DNA of 60,371 nt. Source: Gammaproteobacteria bacterium (GTDB taxonomy: Bacteria > Pseudomonadota > Gammaproteobacteria > Pseudomonadales > Halieaceae). Numbering within the stretch: the stretch's first letter is position 1; each line of letters begins with the position of its first letter. Location: assembly GCA_030426545.1 (NCBI GenBank), contig JAUHYL010000018.1:1-60371 (forward strand), in the 5' to 3' direction. A program made the position numbers and the translations under genes. Under the pieces are notes generated by a model that saw only the letters and a list, made by a program, of their open reading frames with translations, ran no database searches and was not told the DNA's origin. Positions 38,041 through 46,653 of this stretch are shown in pieces.

Positions 38041-39255
38041 ATGAACAAGGCGCCCAGACCGCTGGACGGATTGCGCGTAATCGAACTCGGCCAGTTGTTG
38101 GCCGGGCCCTTTACCGGAACCATTCTCTCTTACTTTGGCGCGGAGGTGATCAAGGTGGAGCCGCCGGGCGGTGACCCTATTCGCACCTGGCGCATCCTGC
38201 GTGAGGAGACTTCTCTGTGGTATTACAGCCTGGGGCGCAACAAGAAGAGCGTCACGCTGGATTTGAAGTCAGAGCGCGGGCGTCAACTCGCAGGTGATCT
38301 GCTGGAGGGTGCGGACGTGGTGATCGAGAATTTTCGCCCCGGCCTGATGGAGTCCTGGGGCCTGGGGCCGGAGGAGATAAAACAGCGCAACCCCGGCCTG
38401 ATCTATGCGCGCATTTCCGGCTACGGTCAAACCGGGCCCTATGCGGCGAAACCCGGTTACGCATCGGTGACAGAAGGTTTTGGCGGTCTGCGTTACATCA
38501 ATGGTGAGCCCGGCAAGGCGCCGGTGCGTCCCAATATCAGTCTCGGTGATACCCTGGCCGCGATTCATGCGGCCTTTGGTATCGCCCTTGCGTTGATCCA
38601 GCGCGCGCGTCCCCCAGCCGAGGGCGGTGGCGCGGGGCAGGTGATTGATGTCGCCCTTTATGAGGCGATTTTTAATCTCATGGAGGGGATCATCCCGGAG
38701 TACTCCGGTGCAGGGGCGGTGCGCGAACCCGCTGGCACCACCGTAACCGGCATCGTACCAACGAATACCTACCGCTGCGGCGATGACAAGTACGTGATCA
38801 TCGGCGGCAACGGCGATTCTATTTTCAAGCGCCTGATGGTTGCCGCAGGCCGCCCGGATATGGCGGAGGATCCCGCGCTTGCCGATAACGCCGGGCGAGT
38901 GGCCCAGGAGCCAGCCATTGATGCCGTCCTGGCGCGCTGGTGCCAGGACAACGCATCCGTAGACATCATAGCGATGCTGGAGGAGGCGCGCGTGCCGGTG
39001 GGGCCGATTTACAGTGTGGCGGATATGTTCTCAGACCCCCACTACGCGGCCCGAGGGCTGTTTGAAACGGTGGAAATCGACGGTGAGCCGCTGGAAATAC
39101 CGGCGATCATGCCACGCCTGACGGGCACCCCCGGGCGCACGGACTTTGCCGCGCAGGCTGCCGGCAGTCACAATGAGGAAGTGTTCAAGGAGATACTGGG
39201 GCTGAACGATGAAGAACTGGCGGACCTGGCGGAGCAGGGCGTCATCGCAAAGTAG
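38041..39255 (+). CDS. family III (CaiB/BaiF) CoA transferase
   Basis: A 404-residue enzyme moving CoA between carboxylic acids. The N-terminal block is LDGLRVIELGQLLAGPFTG, then GAEVIKVEPPGGDPIRTW, RNKKSVTLDLKSERG and ENFRPGLMESWGL. The catalytic Asp is in ISLGDTLAAIHA. AAGGAG lies about 10 bases before the ATG. The acyl substrate cannot be read from sequence. It is convergent with an HMG-CoA lyase gene, which suggests a shared branched or dicarboxylic acyl-CoA pathway. Confidence 0.88.
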   Translation: MNKAPRPLDGLRVIELGQLLAGPFTGTILSYFGAEVIKVEPPGGDPIRTWRILREETSLWYYSLGRNKKSVTLDLKSERGRQLAGDLLEGADVVIENFRPGLMESWGLGPEEIKQRNPGLIYARISGYGQTGPYAAKPGYASVTEGFGGLRYINGEPGKAPVRPNISLGDTLAAIHAAFGIALALIQRARPPAEGGGAGQVIDVALYEAIFNLMEGIIPEYSGAGAVREPAGTTVTGIVPTNTYRCGDDKYVIIGGNGDSIFKRLMVAAGRPDMAEDPALADNAGRVAQEPAIDAVLARWCQDNASVDIIAMLEEARVPVGPIYSVADMFSDPHYAARGLFETVEIDGEPLEIPAIMPRLTGTPGRTDFAAQAAGSHNEEVFKEILGLNDEELADLAEQGVIAK

Positions 39256-39338
39256 GCCTCCCGTGAGCATCGACAGGCGCATGGGCGTAGCACGGGAGAG
39301 ATGAGCAGCGTCGCACCGGGCGCGACCGTTGTCGTGGC

Positions 39339-40274
39339 CTACCAGCCCAGTGGCTTGCCCTTTTCCAGTTGCAGTCGCCGCCAGCGGTCGGCACGGCCAC
39401 CTGTGGCAGTCCCCGTGAGCCTGCCCGCCAACTCGCCGGCTGCCATCAGCTTTTCCAGGTCTATACCGGTCGTATAGCCCATCTGGTGCAACATCATGAC
39501 AAGGTCCTCGGTGGGGACATTGCCCGTGGCGCCGGGCGCGAAGGGACAGCCCCCCAGGCCACCGACCGAGGCATCGAAGCGTTGAATGCCCGCCTGCAGC
39601 GCGGCGAACGCGTTGGCCAGCCCCATGGCGCGGGTATCGTGAAAGTGGCAGGCCAGTCGCTCACTACCGTGCTCGGCCACCAGCTCACTCATTAGTTCGA
39701 AGACCGCCGCCGGATTGGCCGCGCCAATGGTGTCGGCGATCAGCACCGTCGAGGCCCCCATCTCGAAATAACGGCGTGTCATATCAAAGACTGCCTGTGG
39801 GGGAGTTTTTCCTTCGAAGGGACATTCCCAGGCCACCGCTACCGCGGCGATCGTCTCCACGCTGTCTGCGGTCGCGCGCTGGATCAGGGCCTGTGCCTGC
39901 TGCATTGACTCATCTACCGAACAGCGCACGTTTTTTACGTTCATGCTGTGCGTCGCGCAGACGAAAACCTCCACGATACGAATGCCCGCTGCCAGGGCGC
40001 GATCGTAGTATTTGAGATTGGGCGCGAGGGCTGAATAGCGCACCCGGTCAGTGGCGGGTAACGCCGCGCAAATCTCCGCTGTGCCGGCCATCGCGGGCAC
40101 GGCTTTTTCAGAGACGAAGCTGCCAACTTCGATGGAGGAGACGCCGGCATCGACCAGTGCCTGTATCAGTTGCAGGCGCTGGGCAGGCGTCAGTATCGTT
40201 GACTGGTTTTGCAGGCCGTCGCGGGGCCCTACGTCATTGACCTGGACGTGCATGTGTTCGATGGGTGCGGCCAC
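39339..40274 (-). CDS. hydroxymethylglutaryl-CoA lyase
   Basis: A 311-residue DRE-TIM lyase that splits HMG-CoA into acetyl-CoA and acetoacetate. The signature VNDVGPRDGLQNQ gives the metal Asp and catalytic Arg, CHFHDTRAMGLAN gives His ligands, and GGLGGCPFAPGATGNVPTED carries the catalytic Cys. The start is GTG at 40274, with AGGAG seven bases upstream. No methylcrotonyl-CoA carboxylase genes are nearby, so the usual leucine-pathway setting is absent. Confidence 0.92.
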   Translation of the reverse strand: MAAPIEHMHVQVNDVGPRDGLQNQSTILTPAQRLQLIQALVDAGVSSIEVGSFVSEKAVPAMAGTAEICAALPATDRVRYSALAPNLKYYDRALAAGIRIVEVFVCATHSMNVKNVRCSVDESMQQAQALIQRATADSVETIAAVAVAWECPFEGKTPPQAVFDMTRRYFEMGASTVLIADTIGAANPAAVFELMSELVAEHGSERLACHFHDTRAMGLANAFAALQAGIQRFDASVGGLGGCPFAPGATGNVPTEDLVMMLHQMGYTTGIDLEKLMAAGELAGRLTGTATGGRADRWRRLQLEKGKPLGW

Positions 40275-40461
40275 TGCAGCGCTCCTGATGGCATCCGGGT
40301 GATTCGCCCGGTGCGAATTTTACACTTGAGCGCGGCCGCTGGCAGCTATGACTGCGACAAAATTGGGCTGTGCCTGTACGCCATCAGCAGCACAGAGGCT
40401 GGTAGTGGTGTGTTGTTCAGCTAGCGGCTACTTCGGTGCCGTTGCGCCGGCGCTGCTTTGC

Positions 40462-40716
40462 TCAGCGCCGGTTGCCGACCATCTCGCGAAAGTACTGGTA
40501 GCGCGAGGTGTAAGGCTCCAGCGCGCTGTCCTTTAACTGTTGTAGAGCATCGGCGACTGACTCACCGCTGTCCTCTTCCTGGTTCAGGAATTCGTTAACA
40601 CCGTCACCGATGGCACTGGCGCTTTCCAGCGTTGCCTGTATCAGGAACATCTCTGCCATCACAAGGTCGTTGACGGCCCGTCGCAGCGGACCCGGTTGCA
40701 GATCTGATGATTCCAT
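40462..40716 (-). CDS. small hypothetical protein, 84 aa
   Basis: An acidic 84-residue helical protein (AVNDLVMAEMFLIQATLESASAIGDGVNEFLNQEED...) with a good GGAG site before the ATG. I do not recognise the family. The helical, phasin-like look is only an impression. It is a lone gene between the lyase and sulfatase genes. Confidence 0.6.
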   Translation of the reverse strand: MESSDLQPGPLRRAVNDLVMAEMFLIQATLESASAIGDGVNEFLNQEEDSGESVADALQQLKDSALEPYTSRYQYFREMVGNRR

Positions 40717-41104
40717 GTTTCATCTCCTTTACTGTGTTGTCTTCCTGGCTGTCATGCAGTGCGGTCGGGCGCGCGGGCTGCTCCGTTTCAGTGCGCAATG
40801 CCTCCTGATGCAGCAGTGTGACTCCCGTTTGGTCCAAAAGTGCCGGGCGCAGCCCTCGTTATTCCCCGCGGTGAACTACTGCAGCAATCTGCGTGCCAGT
40901 AACCGGCGAGTTCGGGGGGAGGTATGGTAGTTTTTTTTCCCGGCCTGCCAATCTCTATCGGTAGAAATTGGGCGATTCGCGTAATTTTCACAGTAGCGGC
41001 GCCATACCACTTCAGGGGGACGCGCTCGGCGGGCCTCTTGTAATGGCCGCGGGATGCCGGATACTTAGCCCGTTCCAAGGCAATCCCTGAAGACGGAGAC
41101 CATT
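40717..41104. other. 388-base spacer upstream of the sulfatase
   Basis: No convincing gene. Frames open here lack ribosome sites and have poor codon character. The spacer is GC-rich at the left and has a T8 run near 40931. It ends with CGGAG before the sulfatase ATG. It must hold promoters for the divergent sulfatase and 84-residue genes, but I cannot pick clear boxes. GGTATGG (40920-40926) recurs inverted at 41012-41018. Confidence 0.5.
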
Positions 41105-42649
41105 ATGAGCTTGCGGATCATCCCCCGAATCGCCCTGGTTGCGTTTCTAGCGACCGTTTCCTTCCCCCTCGCAGCGGCTGACAAGCCGAATATCCTGGTG
41201 TTCTGGGGCGATGATATCGGTATTACCAATATCAGTGCTTACAGCGACGGGATCATGGGCTATCGCACGCCCAACATCGATCGGATCGCCGAGGAGGGCA
41301 TCCGTTTCACGGACTATTACGGCGATCAGAGCTGTACCGCGGGCCGCTCAAGTTTTATCACCGGACAAACGCCCCTGCGCACAGGGATGAGCAAGGTGGG
41401 GCTGCCCGGCGCGGACATGGGCATTCAGGACAGGGATATCACTATCGCGGAGGTGCTCAAAACCCACGGTTATGCCACCGGGCAGTTCGGCAAGAATCAC
41501 CTCGGCGATAAAGACGAGTTCCTGCCCACCAACCACGGGTTCGATGAGTTTTTTGGCAACCTGTACCACCTGAACGCCGAGGAAGAGCCGGAGGACGTGG
41601 ATTATCCGCAGGACCCGATGTTCCGCAAGATGTTCGGGCCGCGCGGTGTGATCCATTCCTTTGCCGATGGGCGTGTGGAAGATACCGGTGCCCTCACGCG
41701 CAAGCGGATGGAGACGGTGGATGAGGAGTTTATAGCGGCCGCGAAAAAGTTCATTGATAAGCAGGTCAAGGCGAAAAAACCGTTTTTTGTCTGGGTGAAC
41801 ACCACGGGTATGCACTTTCGCACGCATCCTGCCGCCAAGCACCGGGGGAAGTCCGGGCAGGATTTCTACAACGACGTGATGGTGGCACATGACGAACTGG
41901 TAGGCGAAATGCTGGGTCAGCTTGACGATCTGGGTATCGCGGACAATACCATCGTGTTCTATTCGACAGACAATGGCGTGCATTACAACACCTGGCCGGA
42001 TGCGGGTATCACGCCCTTTCGCAGTGAGAAAAATTCGAACTGGGAAGGAGCCTATCGGGTACCTGCGATGGTTCGCTGGCCGGCGCGTATAGAGCCCGGG
42101 CAGGTCTCCACTGCTGTAATGTCACACCTGGACTGGATGCCGACCCTGCTGGCTGCTGCCGGTGACACAAGTTTGAAGAAAGATCTGCTGCAGGGCCGCA
42201 AGGTGGGCAGCAAGGATGCGAAAGTGCACCTCGACGGCTACAACTTTCTGCCCTACTTTACCGGGGAGACCGCCAAGAGCCCGCGCCGCGAGTTCATTTA
42301 CCATGCCGATACGGCAATGCCCGTGGGTGTGCGGGTAGACGACTGGAAAATCGTTTATGCGGAGAACCGGGCCCGCACCATGGCACTCTGGGCGGAGCCC
42401 TTTGTGACGCTGAGGCTGTTCAAGATCTTTCACCTGCGGCGCGACCCGTTTGAGCGCGCAGATCACAATTCCAATACCTACTGGGACTGGATGATAGATA
42501 AGGCCGCCCAGGGTTACCGCGGGGCCGCATTTACGCAGATGTACCTGCAGACGTTCAGCAAGTATCCGCCCAGCCAGACGCCGGATTCCTGGTCTATCGA
42601 CAAACTCACCGACAAGTTTCTGAACTATGAAAAGGGGACCGCGCAATGA
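41105..42649 (+). CDS. secreted arylsulfatase-type sulfatase
   Basis: A 514-residue type I sulfatase. A signal peptide (about 1-25, ending PLAAA) exports it. The N-terminal metal block is ILVFWGDDIG (Asp36/Asp37). The formylglycine site is CTAGR at 77-81 (CxAxR form), later SSFITGQTPLRTGM, GQFGKNHLGD and the STDNGVH metal block. Activity needs conversion of Cys77 by a maturase not seen here. Substrate is unknown; sulfated sterols, aryl sulfates or polysaccharides are options. It overlaps the next gene by four bases. Confidence 0.9.
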   Translation: MSLRIIPRIALVAFLATVSFPLAAADKPNILVFWGDDIGITNISAYSDGIMGYRTPNIDRIAEEGIRFTDYYGDQSCTAGRSSFITGQTPLRTGMSKVGLPGADMGIQDRDITIAEVLKTHGYATGQFGKNHLGDKDEFLPTNHGFDEFFGNLYHLNAEEEPEDVDYPQDPMFRKMFGPRGVIHSFADGRVEDTGALTRKRMETVDEEFIAAAKKFIDKQVKAKKPFFVWVNTTGMHFRTHPAAKHRGKSGQDFYNDVMVAHDELVGEMLGQLDDLGIADNTIVFYSTDNGVHYNTWPDAGITPFRSEKNSNWEGAYRVPAMVRWPARIEPGQVSTAVMSHLDWMPTLLAAAGDTSLKKDLLQGRKVGSKDAKVHLDGYNFLPYFTGETAKSPRREFIYHADTAMPVGVRVDDWKIVYAENRARTMALWAEPFVTLRLFKIFHLRRDPFERADHNSNTYWDWMIDKAAQGYRGAAFTQMYLQTFSKYPPSQTPDSWSIDKLTDKFLNYEKGTAQ

Positions 42650-43104
42650 TAAGTAATAAAAGGAGTGTCGGTGGCGCGCTGCTGACGCTACTGTTACTAC
42701 TGAACCAGTCTGTGCTCGCGGAGGAGGCGTCCGGCATTCTCACTGTCGAAATAGGCGGGCTGGTCGACGCCAGCGGGAGTGTCTTTATCGCCATCTACGA
42801 TAACGAGGATGACTGGTTGGGCAAGAATACTGCGGCCAGAAAGGAAGTGGTGATAGAGGATTCACGCTCTGGCGACTTCGTCGTGACTGAGATGGTGCTG
42901 CCGGTGGGAGAGTACGCTCTGACGGTCTTCTACGACGCCAATGGCAATGGCAACCTCGATACCAATTTCATTGGTCTGCCCAAGGAGCCCATCGCCCTGT
43001 CCAACAATGCCAAGGCGAAATTCGGTCCACCGAAGTATAAAGATGCCCGATTCAAGCTGTCATTGGAGCCGCTCATCCAGCGCATCAGCATGGGGCAGCT
43101 CTAG
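42646..43104 (+). CDS. exported DUF2141 family protein
   Basis: A 152-residue protein with a signal peptide (about 1-25) and the DUF2141 pattern. VEIGGLVDASGSVFIAIY is followed by an LPVGEYALTVFYDANGNGNLDTNFIGLPKEP block. The D-x-N-G-N-G-x-L-D loop looks able to bind calcium. Function of the family is not established. Its ATG overlaps the sulfatase stop (ATGA), so the two are translationally coupled and probably act together outside the cytoplasm. Confidence 0.85.
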   Translation: MISNKRSVGGALLTLLLLLNQSVLAEEASGILTVEIGGLVDASGSVFIAIYDNEDDWLGKNTAARKEVVIEDSRSGDFVVTEMVLPVGEYALTVFYDANGNGNLDTNFIGLPKEPIALSNNAKAKFGPPKYKDARFKLSLEPLIQRISMGQL

Positions 43105-43151
43105 CACCGTGAGAACGCAGTCCAGGGTAAACGCCACCTGGACATTCCGTA

Positions 43152-43180
43152 TAAACGGGCCGCAAACCCGTTTATTTTTG
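43152..43180 (+). terminator. Rho-independent terminator after the sulfatase operon
   Basis: A perfect 8-bp stem TAAACGGG/CCCGTTTA (43152-43159 with 43167-43174), with loop CCGCAAA, is followed by a T-rich run. It closes the sulfatase-DUF2141 transcript. Confidence 0.82.
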
Positions 43181-43272
43181 TGTTTCTTTTCACAAATCGC
43201 CCTCGGCTCATTGCGTGCCCGGGTAGCTTTCAGCTATGTATAGCGGTAGATCAGATGTGGTTGGGGTGAGCA

Positions 43273-43488
43273 GTGTCGAGCGCTATCAATGGGCAGGGGG
43301 CGCGACAGCTTTCATCCGCGCAGGCGTTTCGCCTGAGGATGGAAGGTCAGTGTCAGCAAATCGAGCAATACCGTTTAAAAGAGATGGAGCGCTCGGGCAG
43401 GGAGATGACCCTGGACGAGGCGGCGTTTGAGTGGATTGAGCGCTACGCAGAAGCCTTCGCGCGTGACTACAACTTCTCAATAGACTGA
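43273..43488 (+). CDS. small conserved hypothetical protein, 71 aa
   Basis: A 71-residue protein reading ...RMEGQCQQIEQYRLKEMERSG... then LDEAAFEWIERYAEAFARDY. A helical Glu/Arg-rich pattern with WIERYAE is familiar from short uncharacterised gammaproteobacterial proteins. The start is GTG at 43273 with GGGGTGA upstream. It stands alone after a terminator and is convergent with the ketosteroid-isomerase-like gene. Confidence 0.65.
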   Translation: MSSAINGQGARQLSSAQAFRLRMEGQCQQIEQYRLKEMERSGREMTLDEAAFEWIERYAEAFARDYNFSID

Positions 43489-43600
43489 CAGCGTCTGTCT
43501 GGATCAGGCGCCATTGGACGCCCGGCGTTCACCCTCGCTTGGCGCTGTAGGCAAAACTGTACCGCTGCAGCGCACCAATCGCCGGGTTAAAATTCGCTAC

Positions 43601-43954
43601 TCAGCTGTAGTTTTCCGCACCCCAGTAAGCCTTCATGTCGACAACTTTCCCGGCATCGTTGAAGTAAAAGACGTCAATGATGTCGATGGTGTTATCGCCC
43701 ATGACGACCTGGAAGGGGAAGGCAACGGCACTGCCGGCACAGCGGCAGGCGCCGGTCAATCTCAGCTTGGCGCCCGATGACAGTGCGTTTTCGTAGAAAG
43801 CGACAATGGCGTCGATACCGTCGTGGATATCGGTGCCCACCGGGTCTTCTACCTTCGCGTCCGCTGCGAACATGTCTTTAATGATGGTGATGTCTTGCTT
43901 GTCAAACGCTTCGACGTAGCGCTGTACAACGGCAATTTTCTCGCTGGGTTCCAT
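43601..43954 (-). CDS. ketosteroid isomerase-like (SnoaL fold) protein
   Basis: A 117-residue protein closely patterned on delta5-3-ketosteroid isomerase. Tyr13 in QRYVEAF and Asp37 in VEDPVGT have the same 24-residue spacing as the oxyanion Tyr and catalytic base of Pseudomonas putida isomerase. Asp94 in IDVFYF matches the second acid, and the end KAYWGAENYS resembles its AYW-x-x-x-N-x-S tail. GGAG precedes the ATG. It lies 29 bases after two acyl-CoA dehydrogenase genes on the same strand. Confidence 0.85.
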   Translation of the reverse strand: MEPSEKIAVVQRYVEAFDKQDITIIKDMFAADAKVEDPVGTDIHDGIDAIVAFYENALSSGAKLRLTGACRCAGSAVAFPFQVVMGDNTIDIIDVFYFNDAGKVVDMKAYWGAENYS

Positions 43955-43983
43955 GGAACTGTTCTCCGATCAGTAGTTAGTTG

Positions 43984-45123
43984 CTAGTAGCCGTTAAGCG
44001 TGGCGTAGCGATCCTTGTGAAACCCGGTGTCGCCAAAAATCTGCATGGCCACGCGGGCGCGCTTCAAAAAGAAGCCTATCTCCAGTTCGTCAGTGACGCC
44101 GATGCCACCGTGCATCTGCACCGCTTCGTTGGTAACGAGCTTAACCAGTTCGTTGAGGTTGGCTTTGGCAAGACTGGCCATCTGCGGCAACTGCTCGGGC
44201 GATTCGTCTACGGCGGTGAGTGCTTCCATGATCACCGAGCGACTGAGTTCGAGCTCAGCCTGCATGTGTGCGGCCCGGTGTTGAAGGGCCTGGAAACTGC
44301 CGATCAGGGCACCAAATTGCTCCCTTTCCTTGAGGTAATCACTGGTGCGCTCGAAACACTCCAGTGCGTAGCCCATCATCTCCGCCGCAATGGCCACGCG
44401 GCCGCGGTCGAGCAGCGGCTCCAGCGTTGCCCAGCCCTCGTCGCATGCCCCGAGCAGGGCATCGGCGTCGACTTTCACATTATCAAAGGTGATGTTCGCC
44501 GCATTGCGGCTATCGGCCATAATCGTGCGCTGCACCTGGATACCGGCGGCGTCCCGATCCAGGATGAACAGGCTGATGCCGTGGGTGTCGTCATGCTCTC
44601 CGCTGGTACGGGCGACCACGATCAGCTTGTCGGCGCTGTGTCCGTCCAAGACAAAGCACTTGCTGCCGTTGATCAGGTACCCATCGTCCTGCGGCGTCGC
44701 GGTGGTACTGATCTGGTTCGGCCGGTGATGATGGGTTTCCTCCAGCGCCAGTGCGAGGGTCAGTTCACCGGCACCAATGGCCGGTAGGATGGTCTCTTTC
44801 TGTTGCTCGCTGCCCGCCAACACCAGCGCGGATGCGCCAATGACCGCGGTCGCGAAAAGCGGAGAGGCGCTCAGTGTTCGTCCCGATTCCTCCAGTACAA
44901 CGCCAAGGCCTATGAAACCGAAATCCATGCCGCCGTAGGCTTCGGGCAGAATGATGCTTGCCCAGCCCATCTCGGCCATCTGTCGCCAGAGCTCAGGTGT
45001 ATACCCCAGCGGATCGGCCTCGTCGCGCAGTTTACGCAGCGCTGCAACGGGTGCACTGTCGTGCAGAAAGCTATTTGCGCTGTCTCGCAGCAGCCGCTGT
45101 TCCTCGTTCAATACCAGACTCAC
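43984..45123 (-). CDS. acyl-CoA dehydrogenase, probable subunit of a heteromeric pair (a)
   Basis: A 379-residue flavoprotein of the acyl-CoA dehydrogenase family. Visible blocks are GGMDFGFIGLGVVLEESGRTL, LALEETHHHRPNQ, EAVQMHGGIGVTDELEIGFFLKRARV and the end FGDTGFHKDRYATL. The YEGT-type catalytic Glu is replaced (FGDTG). Such chains commonly pair with a second dehydrogenase chain, as in actinobacterial steroid side-chain enzymes. The start is GTG after AAGGAG, one base after the partner gene. Confidence 0.85.
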   Translation of the reverse strand: MSLVLNEEQRLLRDSANSFLHDSAPVAALRKLRDEADPLGYTPELWRQMAEMGWASIILPEAYGGMDFGFIGLGVVLEESGRTLSASPLFATAVIGASALVLAGSEQQKETILPAIGAGELTLALALEETHHHRPNQISTTATPQDDGYLINGSKCFVLDGHSADKLIVVARTSGEHDDTHGISLFILDRDAAGIQVQRTIMADSRNAANITFDNVKVDADALLGACDEGWATLEPLLDRGRVAIAAEMMGYALECFERTSDYLKEREQFGALIGSFQALQHRAAHMQAELELSRSVIMEALTAVDESPEQLPQMASLAKANLNELVKLVTNEAVQMHGGIGVTDELEIGFFLKRARVAMQIFGDTGFHKDRYATLNGY

Positions 45124-45124
45124 G

Positions 45125-46348
45125 CTACGACTCCTTATGCTGGGGAAGTTCCAGCACGTTTTTCGCGACCACGTTGAGTTGCACCTCTGATGTGCCGCCG
45201 GCGATAGTCATCGCGTAGCTCATCGCCCATAGCCGCGTGGTGTCGAGCTCTGCCTCCGTAAAGCCTTCGCCTTCCCAACCAACCCCGCGGCTGCCCAGGA
45301 TGGCCAGAAGCAATTCGCTCTTTGTTTTTTCTGCCTCGGTGCCAACGTACTTCATGATCAGGGGCGCGGGGCTTCGAACTTTGTTGATTTTCTCCTCAAA
45401 GGTGCGGAAATGTGTCAGCGCTACCGCCTGCATACGCATGTCGTAGTCGGTGATGCGCCCGCGCAGTTCCGCATCGGCAATTTTCCCATCCTTGAATTCG
45501 AGGTACTGCCGCGCCGCCTCGTTCGGCGTCAGGATCTGGCGCGGCGAGTCGCTGCCAATCTCTGACATCAGTTTGCGCTCGTGCACCAGCAACGCCTTGG
45601 CGACGGACCAGCCCTTGTTCAACTCGCCCACCAGGTTTTCTTTGGGGACTTTGACGTTGTCGAAGAACGTCTGACAGAACTCTGATTCGCCGCTGATCAG
45701 TTCTATCGGGCTGGTGGAAATACCCGGATCGTCCATATCGATGAGCAGGAAGCTGATGCCCTTCTGCTTTTTCGCGTCGGGGTCGGTGCGCACCAGGCAG
45801 AATATCCAGTCGCATTCGTCGGCCTTGGTGGTCCATATCTTGGAGCCGTTGACCAGGAAGTGATCGCCCATGTCCTCAGCCTTGCACTGCAGGCTGGCCA
45901 GGTCGGAACCGGAACCGGGCTCTGAGTAGCCCTGGCACCAGCGCAGTTCACCGTTGACGATGGCGCGCAGGTGTTGCTGTTTCTGCTCCTCGTTGCCGTA
46001 TTCGAGCAGGGCCGGGCCGAGCATCCATAGCCCCAGACCCAGCAGCGGTTTGCGGGCGTTGATGCCTTTCATTTCTTCCGCGACGATTTTCGCCTGCTGC
46101 GGTGATAACCCGCCTCCGCCGTACGCTTCGGGCCACTCGGGCGCTATCCAGCCGCGGTCGCGCATGCGTTCAAACCAAAGCCTGGCGTCATCACTGGGAA
46201 AGCTACCGCGCCGTCCGCCCCAGTATTGCTGGTCTGGCGTCATGGGCTGGCGCTGTGACTCTGGGCAATTCTGTTCCAACCAGCTACGAACGTCGCTGCG
46301 AAACTGATCGAGGTCTTCCAAAATGTCACTCCTGACAGGGGCCGTCAC
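45125..46348 (-). CDS. acyl-CoA dehydrogenase, probable subunit of a heteromeric pair (b)
   Basis: A 407-residue acyl-CoA dehydrogenase. Flavin/substrate blocks are WCQGYSEPGSGSDLASLQ, NGSKIWTTKADECDWIFCLVRTD and GSRGVGWEGEGFTEAELD, and the end is TIAGGTSEVQLNVVAKNVL. The C-terminal Glu before GT is Gly (IAGGTSE), as in many branched or steroid acyl-CoA dehydrogenases, where the base lies elsewhere. The start is GTG after AGGAG. It is followed one base later by the partner chain and then by the ketosteroid-isomerase-like gene. Confidence 0.87.
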   Translation of the reverse strand: MTAPVRSDILEDLDQFRSDVRSWLEQNCPESQRQPMTPDQQYWGGRRGSFPSDDARLWFERMRDRGWIAPEWPEAYGGGGLSPQQAKIVAEEMKGINARKPLLGLGLWMLGPALLEYGNEEQKQQHLRAIVNGELRWCQGYSEPGSGSDLASLQCKAEDMGDHFLVNGSKIWTTKADECDWIFCLVRTDPDAKKQKGISFLLIDMDDPGISTSPIELISGESEFCQTFFDNVKVPKENLVGELNKGWSVAKALLVHERKLMSEIGSDSPRQILTPNEAARQYLEFKDGKIADAELRGRITDYDMRMQAVALTHFRTFEEKINKVRSPAPLIMKYVGTEAEKTKSELLLAILGSRGVGWEGEGFTEAELDTTRLWAMSYAMTIAGGTSEVQLNVVAKNVLELPQHKES

Positions 46349-46500
46349 GGCAAACTCCTCTTCGTTACTGCTGACCGGCGATGCCGGCGAAGGAGGGTAT
46401 GATACGGCTGCACTTGGGGCATATAAAGATACAAGAAAAACGGTACACAGGAATGGCTTAATAAGTCAGTCCGAAGTGACGAAATACGGCTAAATCACGG

Positions 46501-46564
46501 CTGAGGGTCCCTGCCCGCGTCCATTTTTGTGAATTAGGGTGCAAACTCTAATATTCACCCTCAG
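46501..46564. repeat. inverted repeat upstream of the divergent SDR and dehydrogenase genes
   Basis: CTGAGGGT (46501-46508) is exactly repeated inverted as ACCCTCAG (46557-46564), and AGGGTG/CACCCT lies nested inside. A promoter-like pair TTGTGA (46527-46532) and TAATAT (46549-46554), 16 bases apart, sits between the arms, about 100 bases before the SDR ATG. It could be an operator governing both divergent operons. The rest of the 305-base spacer holds no gene that I can see. Confidence 0.5.
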
Positions 46565-46653
46565 GGCCGATCACCGTGCTGTGCGCGGCGGTACGAATTT
46601 GTCAGGTGTTGGGTGTTGCTAATTGCAACTGTGCGCCGACTACGGAGGCAATA

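Noticed and set aside
40610-40930. Open frame of 106 codons antisense to the 84-residue gene and into the spacer
   Set aside because: It overlaps a better-supported gene on the other strand and has a Cys/Arg-rich shadow-like composition.
40920-41018. GGTATGG and CCATACC pair upstream of the sulfatase considered as an operator
   Set aside because: Arms are only seven bases and about 85 bases apart, which could be chance.
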